From: Porphyromonadaceae bacterium
GTDB taxonomy: Bacteria > Bacteroidota > Bacteroidia > Bacteroidales > Tannerellaceae
Length of the DNA: 6,299 nt
NCBI GenBank assembly: GCA_003517945.1
Contig: DOZP01000154.1
Coordinates: forward strand, 10,182-16,480
Direction: 5' to 3'
How positions within the stretch are numbered: position 1 is the stretch's first letter; the number at the start of each line of letters is the position of its first letter. Shown here piece by piece: positions 1-6,170 of the stretch. A program made the translations under genes and the position numbers. The notes beneath the pieces were generated by a model, which saw only the letters and a program-made list of their open reading frames with translations, was not told the origin of the DNA and ran no database searches.

Positions 1-789
1 ATTCCTCACAGCGGTCTTCCGGTTCGTTCAACGACGGCCTTGCGAAAGGAATGCCTGATCCCTTATCGTATAGATCTGGCCGGGGGTTGGTTGGATCAGC
101 CTTTTGTGAATAAGTATTACCCCGGTGCTGTTATAACTATTTCTATTGAGCCTGATTTTGAGTTTAATGACCGTAGTGGTATGTCTACGAGTTCCCGTAA
201 AAAAGCAATCGAGTTGTGGCATACGGATATTCCCGACGGTGAAAGGGAGATGTTGGCGCGTACTTTGTTTTGTTATGAGAATCCTCCGGGCACGAAATAT
301 GTGAGCGGTTCTCAGGATGCCTTGGGTATTGTGATGCCGGGGCTGAACCGTTTTTTTTACAGGAATAATTATTGGCCGGAGAAAATAGAGAAAATGACTG
401 ACCCGGATCTTTTGTCCTGGATTGAACAACATATATGGCTTGTGCCGTTATATCCCCGCGTGAGTGATTATGATGTGCTCGCGGATGTGCATATCAACAA
501 AGATGGCGCGATGGCTTTGAGTCAGGCATCCGAAGCATGCTGGAGTGCTATTTTGAATAAAGATGCGAAAGGCTGGGGAAGCGCTTCTGTTGCCAGTTTT
601 GAGGCGCAATTGAAAATGTTCCCGAATATGATTACCCGGGATGTCACGGATGCGTTGGAGTCTTATAAATCGCAGGTGTTGGGATGGAAATTGTCGGGTG
701 CCGGAGGTGGAGGTTATTTGGTTTTTGTTAGTGACTCTCCGGTTCGTAATGCCATTCAGATAAGAATCAGAAGGAGTAATTTTGAATAA
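1..789 (+). CDS. GHMP-family sugar kinase, C-terminal part of a probable nucleotidyltransferase-kinase fusion (5' end outside window)
   Basis: Frame 1 is open from the first base, so the gene starts upstream and only the last 262 codons are seen; the TTG at 40 is internal. Counting from the first visible codon, residues 8-15 (VRSTTALR) resemble the (S/T)-S-T-x-(I/L)-R motif closing nucleotidyltransferase domains of the cytidylyltransferase fold. A GHMP kinase domain follows: motif 1 [10 protein letters not shown] at 21-30, a probable phosphate loop GMSTSS at 60-65, a [12 protein letters not shown] segment near 103-114 matching the catalytic QD region of heptose/fucose-type GHMP kinases, and the glycine-rich motif 3 (SGAGGGGY) at 232-239. 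The family phosphorylates small sugars with ATP; with the nucleotidyltransferase half, the protein could turn a free sugar into an NDP-sugar in the cytoplasm. The sugar cannot be read from the sequence. rmlA follows directly, so the two are probably co-transcribed. The kinase call is firm; the N-terminal fusion is inferred. Confidence 0.8.
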   Translation: MPHSGLPVRSTTALRKECLIPYRIDLAGGWLDQPFVNKYYPGAVITISIEPDFEFNDRSGMSTSSRKKAIELWHTDIPDGEREMLARTLFCYENPPGTKYVSGSQDALGIVMPGLNRFFYRNNYWPEKIEKMTDPDLLSWIEQHIWLVPLYPRVSDYDVLADVHINKDGAMALSQASEACWSAILNKDAKGWGSASVASFEAQLKMFPNMITRDVTDALESYKSQVLGWKLSGAGGGGYLVFVSDSPVRNAIQIRIRRSNFE

Positions 790-805
790 AATATATAGTA
801 AAATG
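771..805 (+). promoter_or_regulatory. Start region of rmlA with two candidate starts
   Basis: AAGGAG at 771-776 is a good Shine-Dalgarno match. It sits about 5 bases before a TTG at 782 that overlaps the upstream stop codon (787-789) and would add seven residues (LNKIYSK). The ATG at 803 gives the usual RmlA N-terminus (MKGIVLAGG) but lies 26 bases from the AAGGAG. I annotate the ATG because RmlA proteins normally begin within one to three residues of the first strand. The TTG remains possible, and translational coupling to the upstream gene is likely in either case. Confidence 0.5.
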
Positions 806-1672
806 AAAGGAATTGTTTTGGCCGGCGGATCCGGCACACGTTTGTATCCTATTACAAAAGGTGTATCCAAGCAGATGCTTCCGATTTATGATAAGCCCAT
901 GATCTATTATCCGATCTCAGTTCTTATGCTGGCTGATATACGTGATATTCTTATCATATCAACTCCACAGGATTTGCCGGGATTTCGTCGTCTTCTCGGT
1001 TCCGGAGAGGATTTGGGGGTTCGTTTTGAGTATGCGGAGCAGCCTTCGCCCGATGGTTTGGCGCAGGCCTTTATTATAGGGGCGGATTTTGTGGGTAAAG
1101 ATGATGTCTGCCTTGTTTTAGGAGATAATATATTTTATGGACAAGGTTTCTCCCGGATACTTCACGGGGCGGTTGAATATGTAAAGCAGGGTGGCGCGAC
1201 TGTTTTCGGGTATTATGTGAACGATCCTGAGCGTTATGGTGTAGCGGCTTTTGACGAAAACGGCAATGTATTGAGTATAGAAGAGAAGCCGGAAAAGCCG
1301 AAGTCTAATTATGCAGTGGTCGGGTTGTATTTTTATCCGAATAAAGTATTGGAAGTGGCTCGCAGTATAAAGCCTTCTGCCCGTGGCGAACTTGAGATTA
1401 CTGCCGTTAACCGGGTTTTTCTTGAGGAAGGATCGTTGAAGGTTTCGCTTTTAGGACGAGGATTCGCCTGGTTGGATACCGGAACGCATGAGTCATTGTC
1501 GGAAGCATCTAATTTTGTGGAAGTTATAGAGCGTCGACAGGGCCTGAAAATCGCTTGTCTTGAGGAGATTGCGTATCATAAAAAATGGATAGACGCCGAT
1601 CGTTTAATAAAATTAGCTCAGTCTATGATTTGTAATCCCTACGGGCAATATCTCATGAAACTTGTAGAATAG
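803..1672 (+). CDS. rmlA: Glucose-1-phosphate thymidylyltransferase (RmlA/RfbA)
   Basis: RmlA joins dTTP and glucose-1-phosphate to give dTDP-glucose and pyrophosphate, the first committed step to dTDP-L-rhamnose and related dTDP-sugars for surface polysaccharides; it acts in the cytoplasm. The 289-residue product has normal family length and is intact. Visible motifs are the nucleotide-binding loop GGSGTRLYP at 8-16 followed by the Lys-23 region (KQMLP), the [11 protein letters not shown] sugar/base site at 79-89, the metal-binding GDN at 107-109, EEKP at 160-163, GELEIT at 195-200, and the second metal aspartate in WLDTGTH at 223-229. The C-terminus ([12 protein letters not shown]) is also typical of RmlA, so this is not a GalU- or GlmU-type enzyme. 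No rmlB, rmlC or rmlD lies in the window. It follows the GHMP kinase with a 13-base gap. No clear terminator follows it. Confidence 0.96.
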   Translation: MKGIVLAGGSGTRLYPITKGVSKQMLPIYDKPMIYYPISVLMLADIRDILIISTPQDLPGFRRLLGSGEDLGVRFEYAEQPSPDGLAQAFIIGADFVGKDDVCLVLGDNIFYGQGFSRILHGAVEYVKQGGATVFGYYVNDPERYGVAAFDENGNVLSIEEKPEKPKSNYAVVGLYFYPNKVLEVARSIKPSARGELEITAVNRVFLEEGSLKVSLLGRGFAWLDTGTHESLSEASNFVEVIERRQGLKIACLEEIAYHKKWIDADRLIKLAQSMICNPYGQYLMKLVE

Positions 1673-1810
1673 ATGTTCTGTTTTATGCATATTTATGTAA
1701 ATAAAATTCAAAGAGAGTTACAAATGTGTATTTATAAATAATTGATTGATAAGTTTATTGATATTGTTTATATGGTCATTGACAAAAAAAGGAAAAAAAG
1801 GTAGCATTAT

Positions 1811-1841
1811 TTGTTTTAATTAAAAAATAGAGTTACCTTTG
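1811..1841 (+). promoter_or_regulatory. Bacteroidetes-type promoter for the ompA-like gene
   Basis: TTG at 1811-1813 (within TTTG), a 20-base spacer and TACCTTTG at 1834-1841 match the -33 TTG / -7 TAnnTTTG consensus used by the Bacteroidetes primary sigma factor. Transcription would begin near 1848-1850, giving a leader of about 165 bases before the ATG at 2016. An A-rich tract just upstream (about 1783-1800) could act as an UP-like element. The good match fits an abundant outer-membrane protein. Confidence 0.8.
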
Positions 1842-1867
1842 CATTAATAATTATCACAAAATAGATG

Positions 1868-2021
1868 TGAGTTGAGAATGGGAGCGTGTCGTTGAATTAA
1901 AATGTATAATTATTGAAAAAATACAATTATGAAAAAGCAAAAGAAAGCAATGGATTGTATATAGGTTATTGAGTTGAGAATGAGAGAAATATTGTTAAAT
2001 TAAAAATGTATAATTATGAAA
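1868..2021 (+). repeat. Imperfect direct repeat of the ompA translation-start region
   Basis: Copy 1 begins at 1868 and copy 2 at 1970, an offset of 102 bases. The first 13 bases (TGAGTTGAGAATG) are identical, about 14 bases then differ, and an AATTAAAA-TGTATAATTAT block returns with small insertions or deletions. Copy 2 runs straight into the ompA ATG at 2016. Copy 1 has one extra T where the ATG would be (ATTATTGAAAA against ATTATGAAAA). A shorter third version (ACAATTATGAAAAA) at 1923-1936 begins a short reading frame. Confidence 0.75.
1929..1964 (+). other. Short leader reading frame (11 codons) or start-region remnant
   Basis: ATG at 1929 opens MKKQKKAMDCI, stopping at the TAG of 1962-1964, inside the ompA leader. 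Its upstream context (ACAATT before ATGAAAA) copies that of the real ompA start (ATAATT before ATGAAAA). It may be a translated leader peptide or the remains of a duplicated gene start. The lysine-rich peptide matches no protein I recognise. Translation cannot be judged from the sequence alone. Confidence 0.3.
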
Positions 2022-3173
2022 ACGAAGGTTTTACTGTTAGCTTTTTTATGTGGTGTGGTGATGTCGATTTCTGCGCAGGAATATCAGCCTCAAGTTGGAT
2101 TTAGTACAGAAAATGGCTCTAAAGTGAATTTTAAGAAGAATAAAGCAACTGACAACTGGTTTATTTCTTTGGGTGGTGGCGCAAGCGTGTTATTTGGTGA
2201 TCAAAATAGCGATGCGGATTTTGGTGATCGTATTAACTGGGCCGGAGGTCTCTCCGTAGGAAAATGGTATAATCCTTATATGGCCTTACGTTTGCAGATT
2301 AATGGAGGTCAGTTGAATAACTTCAGAGCTATAGAGGGCGAATTGTCCAATCAGGACTTTTTGTATGGCAACGCACACGTTGACCTTATGTGGGATGTTA
2401 CTAATTTCTGGGCTCCTTACAATGAAAAGAAAGCGGTTCGTTTTATCCCGTTTGTCGGGGTTGGTTATGCTATCCGTCCGGGTAAAACGGTAGATGGTTT
2501 TGTTTACAAACGTTCGGAATCGCCGTCGGTTAATTTGGGTGTTCAGATACCTTTCCGTTTGAGCAATCGTGTTGATTTGTTCCTTGAAGGTCAATATATT
2601 CTGCTAAACGAGCAGTTTAATCGTACGGATATGGGCCATGAACAGGATCGTATCGCTCAGGCCTTGTTAGGTTTTAACTTTAAATTAGGCAGAACCAACT
2701 TTGAAGTTATTGAACCAATGGATTATGATTTGCTGAATGACCTTAATTCTCAGATCAACTCTTTGCGTGCTCAGAACGAAGAATTAAGCAAACGTCCGAA
2801 ATCTTGTCCCGAATGTCCTAAGGTTGAGCCTAAGGTTGAACAGATAGAAAGTATGAAAAATGTCGTGTTCTTCCGTCTGAATAGTTCTGTGATTGATAAA
2901 AATCAGGAAGGTAATATTTTCAATACTTCCGAATATGCTAAGAAACATAACTTACCGGTGAAAGTGGTTGGTTATGCAGATAAGAAAACAGGTACGGCTG
3001 ATTATAATCAGGGTCTTTCCGAAAGACGTGCAAAAGCTGTTGCTAAAAGACTTACTGATCAATACGGAATTCCTACGGAAAAAATTTCTATTGAGTGGAA
3101 GGGTGATACTCAACAACCTTATGAAATCAACAATTGGAACCGTGTGGTTATTATGGATACCAACCAGAAATAA
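2016..3173 (+). CDS. OmpA-family outer-membrane porin with C-terminal peptidoglycan-binding domain
   Basis: This structural outer-membrane protein anchors the membrane to peptidoglycan and may form a small pore. The 385-residue product has a signal peptide (MKTKVLLLAF..., cleavage near SISA-Q at 20/21), then an N-terminal beta-barrel at about 47-225 with alternating aromatic strands (WFISLGGGASVLFG, FIPFVGVGYAI, VDLFLEGQYILL, ALLGFNFKLG). A linker follows with a short heptad-like helix (DLLNDLNSQINSLRAQNEEL, 237-256) and CPECPK at 264-269. The OmpA/MotB domain covers about 281-382: VVFFRLNSSVID, GYAD with Asp-322, and LSERRA with Arg-338, the two residue types that bind diaminopimelate. It resembles the Porphyromonas gingivalis OmpA-like pair Pgm6/Pgm7, whose hinge cysteines are thought to form inter-subunit disulfides; no second paralogue is visible here. 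The gene has its own promoter and terminator, so it is a single-gene unit. ATG at 2016 is fixed by the signal peptide. Confidence 0.93.
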   Translation: MKTKVLLLAFLCGVVMSISAQEYQPQVGFSTENGSKVNFKKNKATDNWFISLGGGASVLFGDQNSDADFGDRINWAGGLSVGKWYNPYMALRLQINGGQLNNFRAIEGELSNQDFLYGNAHVDLMWDVTNFWAPYNEKKAVRFIPFVGVGYAIRPGKTVDGFVYKRSESPSVNLGVQIPFRLSNRVDLFLEGQYILLNEQFNRTDMGHEQDRIAQALLGFNFKLGRTNFEVIEPMDYDLLNDLNSQINSLRAQNEELSKRPKSCPECPKVEPKVEQIESMKNVVFFRLNSSVIDKNQEGNIFNTSEYAKKHNLPVKVVGYADKKTGTADYNQGLSERRAKAVAKRLTDQYGIPTEKISIEWKGDTQQPYEINNWNRVVIMDTNQK

Positions 3174-3190
3174 AAGTTGAATTTTTAATA

Positions 3191-3228
3191 AAAAAAAGAC
3201 CGATGGAAAACCGTCGGTCTTTTTTTTT
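3191..3228 (+). terminator. Intrinsic terminator after the ompA-like gene
   Basis: The arm AGACCGATGG (3197-3206), an AAAA loop and the arm CCGTCGGTCT (3211-3220) form a 10-bp stem with one T-G wobble. It is followed by eight T's (3221-3228) and preceded by a run of A's, so the stem can extend by A-T pairs and the signal may work in both directions. It begins 17 bases past the stop codon. Confidence 0.95.
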
Positions 3229-3256
3229 GAATAATGATTGTCTTGTGTTATATTTG
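3227..3256 (+). promoter_or_regulatory. Bacteroidetes-type promoter for the LsrF-like gene
   Basis: TTG at 3227-3229, a 19-base spacer and TATATTTG at 3249-3256 fit the -33/-7 consensus. The -33 element is made from the last T's of the preceding terminator. Transcription would begin near 3263, leaving about 20 bases of AT-rich leader (TTTAAATTTAAAT) before the ATG at 3284. This position rules out any earlier in-frame start. Confidence 0.78.
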
Positions 3257-3283
3257 TGGCAATATTCTTTAAATTTAAATAGT

Positions 3284-4165
3284 ATGACTGAAAAGGAAGA
3301 AATGATGCTGGATAAGAATGAAGATTTAGGTATGAATAATTTCTTTGATAATAAGTCTTTTTTTCTTAGAGGAACCGATCATATGGGGTGGGGTATAAAG
3401 AACCGGATGAGTCGTATATTTAATCCAAAGACCGGACGTACGGTAATGCTGGCTTTTGATCATGGGTCGGTTTTAGATTCTATTGCCGGATTTGACCGAT
3501 TGGATTTATCCGTACATCCTCTTATTCATGTTGCGGATTCGATTATGTGTACCCGTGGCATCGTTCGCACGATAGTACCCCCCAGTACCCGTAAACCTGT
3601 TTGTTTGCGTTTTTCCGCCGCCTCGACTGTTCTTTCGGAGTTAAACAATGACGTGATCCTTGATATTGAGGATGCGATACGGTTGAATGCTTCAGCTCTT
3701 GGGGTGACTGTAGCATTAGGTGATAAGTATGAGGCGAAAACTATTCAGAATCTTGTTCATGCAGCCGATAGCGGTTATAAATACGATATTCCGGTGATAG
3801 GGATAACTTCTATCAGCAAACAAGACAGCGATGCCGCTTATTATGCTATGGTTGCACGCGTTTGTGCCGAAAATGGGGCTAATATCGTAAAAACATATTA
3901 TACGGAAAAGAATTTTTCAAAGATAATAAATAAATGTCCGGTGTCGGTTATTGTGGCCGGAGGAAAGAAAATGCCGGAACAGAAATTCCTGGAATTTTGT
4001 TATCGTGCAATAGATGAAGGGGCGGCAGGGATAGATGTGGGACGTAATGTTTTTCAGGCTTTATCTCCGGTTGCCATGATAAAAGCGGTTTCTTCTATTG
4101 TGCACGATAACCTGCTCCCGGAAGATGCATTTCAGTTATATCGCGAATTGTCAAACCTGTCTTAA
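3284..4165 (+). CDS. lsrF: LsrF-like class I aldolase-fold enzyme (3-hydroxy-5-phosphonooxypentane-2,4-dione thiolase family)
   Basis: LsrF of enterobacteria ends the breakdown of the signal AI-2, moving an acetyl group from 3-hydroxy-5-phosphonooxypentane-2,4-dione to CoA. The 293-residue product matches the roughly 291 residues of E. coli LsrF and the same blocks recur: SRIFNPKTGRTVMLAFDHG at 43-61, MCTRGIVRTIVPP at 88-100, IVKTYYTEKNF at 201-211 with the predicted Schiff-base Lys-203, IVAGGKKMPE at 223-232 and the phosphate-site segment GIDVGRNVFQ at 249-258. The start at 3284 lies just behind the promoter and gives a family-like N-terminus; the ATG at 3302 is a weaker alternative. No lsrK, lsrG, lsrR or transporter gene is in the window, so the AI-2 role is not supported by context. 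The loop after AFDHG differs from E. coli LsrF as I recall it, so the substrate may differ. The fold and family are firm; the exact reaction is less sure. Confidence 0.85.
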   Translation: MTEKEEMMLDKNEDLGMNNFFDNKSFFLRGTDHMGWGIKNRMSRIFNPKTGRTVMLAFDHGSVLDSIAGFDRLDLSVHPLIHVADSIMCTRGIVRTIVPPSTRKPVCLRFSAASTVLSELNNDVILDIEDAIRLNASALGVTVALGDKYEAKTIQNLVHAADSGYKYDIPVIGITSISKQDSDAAYYAMVARVCAENGANIVKTYYTEKNFSKIINKCPVSVIVAGGKKMPEQKFLEFCYRAIDEGAAGIDVGRNVFQALSPVAMIKAVSSIVHDNLLPEDAFQLYRELSNLS

Positions 4166-4221
4166 CGATCTTTTAATCAAGGTAGAAGGCTGGTGGTGTT
4201 GCCCAAATGAGTAAATTTATT

Positions 4222-4251
4222 TTGTATTATATTTGAATTGCACTATCTTTG
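4222..4251 (+). promoter_or_regulatory. Bacteroidetes-type promoter for the unknown protein/HAD-thioesterase pair
   Basis: TTG at 4222-4224, a 19-base spacer and TATCTTTG at 4244-4251 match the -33/-7 consensus. A second -7-like box, TATATTTG, lies at 4228-4235, but its nearest TTG (4199-4201) is 26 bases away, so the downstream pair is preferred. Transcription would begin near 4258, about 17 bases before the ATG at 4275. The -7 box lies inside the longer reading frame that opens at the TTG of 4233, which argues against that start. Confidence 0.75.
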
Positions 4252-4274
4252 AAGTTCTGATATATTTCTTTAAA

Positions 4275-4910
4275 ATGATGGACGAAGGCCTGAATTCAAA
4301 ATTTGATACGAATTTTTTTGAGCGATACGCTCGTATATCTTTAGTAGATTTGGTAGATAAGCGTTTTACCGGGCTAAAGAATGATGATCGTCCGGATTTA
4401 CAGGATGTGGAGTTGGGTATCGGAATTGAAGTTACGCGTGCTATCCGTGAAAATAAGGATGTTGCTCACGCTTTGATCAATGAAATCGCAGGCCGGCCTG
4501 TTGTGGATGTTTCTGAGGATGAGTGGATTGATATGACAAAATATGGATACGGATATGGAATCCATGATAATCTGATCGGGAAGATCGAATATGAATACTG
4601 GTCTGCTGCGTTACCGTTAAAGAGAATCATAGAAAGTAAAGTCCGGAAAGTTGCAGATGGATTTTACGGTGATTTTACAGAGTATGGTTTGTATGTTTTT
4701 TCGAAAGAAAATCTGACAAATCGTATGGTTCATTCGACCATTTCTTACATTATGGAGTTGCAGAAAGTGAATGAAAAAAAATATACTTATATGTATATTT
4801 CGCAAATACACGAGATGTTTGTCTGTAATCTGGAGCATGCTTCATTTGATATGATACAGATAACGAAAGAACAATGCCGGAAGTTCTATCATGAAGCGAT
4901 TATAAAATAA
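4275..4910 (+). CDS. Protein of unknown function with a possible PD-(D/E)XK nuclease-like core
   Basis: I do not recognise a named family. The product has 211 residues (210 if the second of two adjacent ATGs, 4278, is used) with no signal peptide or membrane segment, so it is probably cytoplasmic. An N-terminal helix (FFERYARISLVDLVDKRF, 14-31) precedes RPDLQDVELGIGIEVTRAI at 39-57. A Pro-Asp pair followed about ten residues later by a hydrophobic strand ending in Glu-x-Thr resembles PD-(D/E)XK endonuclease-fold cores, with Glu-16 as a possible helix acid; the usual lysine is absent and Thr-54 or Arg-55 takes its place. A Tyr/Gly stretch KYGYGYGIHD lies at 89-98 and a strand-like EYGLYVFS at 136-143. 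The start is placed by the promoter just upstream; the next gene begins 26 bases after the stop, suggesting an operon. The reading frame is intact and codon use resembles the neighbours. The gene is very likely real; the nuclease idea is tentative. Confidence 0.8.
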   Translation: MMDEGLNSKFDTNFFERYARISLVDLVDKRFTGLKNDDRPDLQDVELGIGIEVTRAIRENKDVAHALINEIAGRPVVDVSEDEWIDMTKYGYGYGIHDNLIGKIEYEYWSAALPLKRIIESKVRKVADGFYGDFTEYGLYVFSKENLTNRMVHSTISYIMELQKVNEKKYTYMYISQIHEMFVCNLEHASFDMIQITKEQCRKFYHEAIIK

Positions 4911-4936
4911 TAGATATAGATAGTAATATTGCAGGT

Positions 4937-6169
4937 ATGAAATATGAGATGATTGTGCTTGATGTTGACGGCACACTACTTAATAATGATAAGATCGTAA
5001 CCGCCCGCATGAGGGCGACACTGATAAAGGTTCAGCAAATGGGCGTAAAGCTTGTGCTGGCTTCCGGACGTCCTACATATGGAGTTTTGCCTTTGGCAAG
5101 AGAGCTTGAATTGGATAAGAATAACGGATATATACTTTCTTATAACGGCGGTCAGATTATTAATGTGCAAACCGGCGATTTGCTGTTTGAAAAGCGGATA
5201 AATCCGGAAATGATACCTTATCTGGAAAGGAAAACGAAAAAGGAAGGTTTTGATATTTTTACTTATCATGAAGATGCGATTTACACTAATAATGCATCAA
5301 ATGAGTATATTATCCGGGAGGCCGAACTAAATAATATGCATATCCGCGAAGTGGAATGTTTTGCGGAAGCCGTTGACTTTTCTCCTTGCAAGTGTATGAT
5401 CGTCAGTGATGATGAAAAGGCCTTGGTCGGACTTGAAAATCATTGGAAAAGAAGATTGGCGGGTGAACTGGATGTGTTCCGTTCTGAGAAATATTTCCTT
5501 GAAGTTGTTCCTCCTTTTATTGATAAAGCAAATACGCTTAGTGTATTACTGGAGGTGCTTAAGGTAAAATCCGAAAACGTGGTGGCTATAGGTGACGGCG
5601 TTTGTGATGTAACCATGATACAATTGGCCGGACTGGGGATTGCTATGGGAAATGCGCAGGAGTCCGTCAAAGCCTGTGCCGACTATGTGACATTGACAAA
5701 CGATGAAGATGGTGTTGCCGTAGCCATAGAGAGGCAGATCATTTCCGAGATACGTCCGACGGAGATCCCTTTGGATAAGCTCAATGAATCGGCCAAACAT
5801 GCATTGATGGGGAATCTGGGTATTCAATATACGTATGCTTCGGAAGACCGGGTGGAAGCAACAATGCCTGTTGACGAGCGTACGCGCCAGCCTTTCGGTA
5901 TTTTGCATGGCGGCGCTACTTTGGCGTTGGCGGAAACCGTAGCCGGGCTTGGCTCCCTTGCGTTATGTAAGCCGGATGAAATGATGGTGGGTATGCAGGT
6001 TAGTGGAAATCACCTGTCTTCGGCTCATGAGGGTGATACGGTTCGCGCTGTAGGTACGATCATACACCGGGGACGCTCTTCGCATGTCTGGAATGTGGAT
6101 GTTTTTACTTCTACCGATAAATTGGTATCGTCTATCCGTGTTGTGAACAGTATTCTGAAAAAACAATAA
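4937..6169 (+). CDS. Fusion of Cof-type HAD phosphatase (IIB) with PaaI/MenI-type hotdog thioesterase
   Basis: Two enzymes lie in one 410-residue chain. Residues 1-270 are a HAD-IIB (Cof) phosphatase: DVDGT at 9-13 (nucleophile Asp-9, acid Asp-11), LASGRP with Ser-43, Lys-197 in DKANTL, and motif IV GDGVCD at 219-224 followed by GLGIAMGNA at 232-240. Such enzymes hydrolyse small phosphometabolites. Residues 280-410 are a hotdog thioesterase: QPFGILHGGATLALAE at 318-333 aligns with E. coli YdiI/MenI, matching its Gln, His-Gly-Gly and catalytic Glu (here Gln-318, His-324, Glu-333) with equal spacing; HRGRSSHVW at 377-385 is also typical. This supports 1,4-dihydroxy-2-naphthoyl-CoA hydrolysis in menaquinone synthesis, though no other men gene is visible. 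Motif IV has Cys-223 where Cof proteins usually have Asn. Both parts are in one uninterrupted frame. It lies 26 bases behind the unknown gene. Domain calls are firm; substrates are inferred. Confidence 0.92.
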   Translation: MKYEMIVLDVDGTLLNNDKIVTARMRATLIKVQQMGVKLVLASGRPTYGVLPLARELELDKNNGYILSYNGGQIINVQTGDLLFEKRINPEMIPYLERKTKKEGFDIFTYHEDAIYTNNASNEYIIREAELNNMHIREVECFAEAVDFSPCKCMIVSDDEKALVGLENHWKRRLAGELDVFRSEKYFLEVVPPFIDKANTLSVLLEVLKVKSENVVAIGDGVCDVTMIQLAGLGIAMGNAQESVKACADYVTLTNDEDGVAVAIERQIISEIRPTEIPLDKLNESAKHALMGNLGIQYTYASEDRVEATMPVDERTRQPFGILHGGATLALAETVAGLGSLALCKPDEMMVGMQVSGNHLSSAHEGDTVRAVGTIIHRGRSSHVWNVDVFTSTDKLVSSIRVVNSILKKQ

Positions 6170-6170
6170 C

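Larger units (their letters stand above)
1673..2015. other. AT-rich intergenic region with ompA promoter and long leader
   Basis: This 343-base gap has no convincing long reading frame. Bases 1673-1800 are very AT-rich with short ATTGAT-type repeats (about 1740-1765) and A-runs; no GC-rich hairpin followed by T's was found, so rmlA transcription may end by another route or read on. Bases 1811-1841 hold the promoter. From about 1849 to 2015 lies a leader of roughly 165 bases, with a duplicated start-region segment and an 11-codon reading frame. Confidence 0.6.

Noticed and set aside
448..870. Long minus-strand frames opposite the kinase, porin and HAD-thioesterase genes
   Set aside because: They lie opposite recognised conserved genes, have unnatural composition and show no motif; they are shadows.
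1673..1800. Short AT palindromes (such as TTTATAAA) and ATTGAT repeats as a terminator, origin or att site
   Set aside because: They are short and expected in AT-rich DNA; there is no GC stem, no flanking mobile gene and no repeat partner.
2968..3180. 70-codon plus-strand reading frame inside the ompA C-terminal region
   Set aside because: It is an out-of-frame shadow of the well-conserved OmpA domain with no protein-like features.
3134..3283. Upstream extension of the LsrF-like frame into the end of ompA
   Set aside because: It crosses the ompA 3' end in another frame, the terminator and the promoter; the peptide has no family similarity, and the ATG at 3284 gives normal LsrF length.
4166..4221. 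Possible terminator hairpin after the LsrF-like gene (GGC...GCC near 4188-4203)
   Set aside because: The stem is only three base pairs with a ten-base loop and no T-tract follows.
4233..4274. TTG start 42 bases upstream of the unknown gene
   Set aside because: The -7 box of the promoter lies inside this extension, so the transcript would not contain it; paired ATGs at 4275 and 4278 are better.
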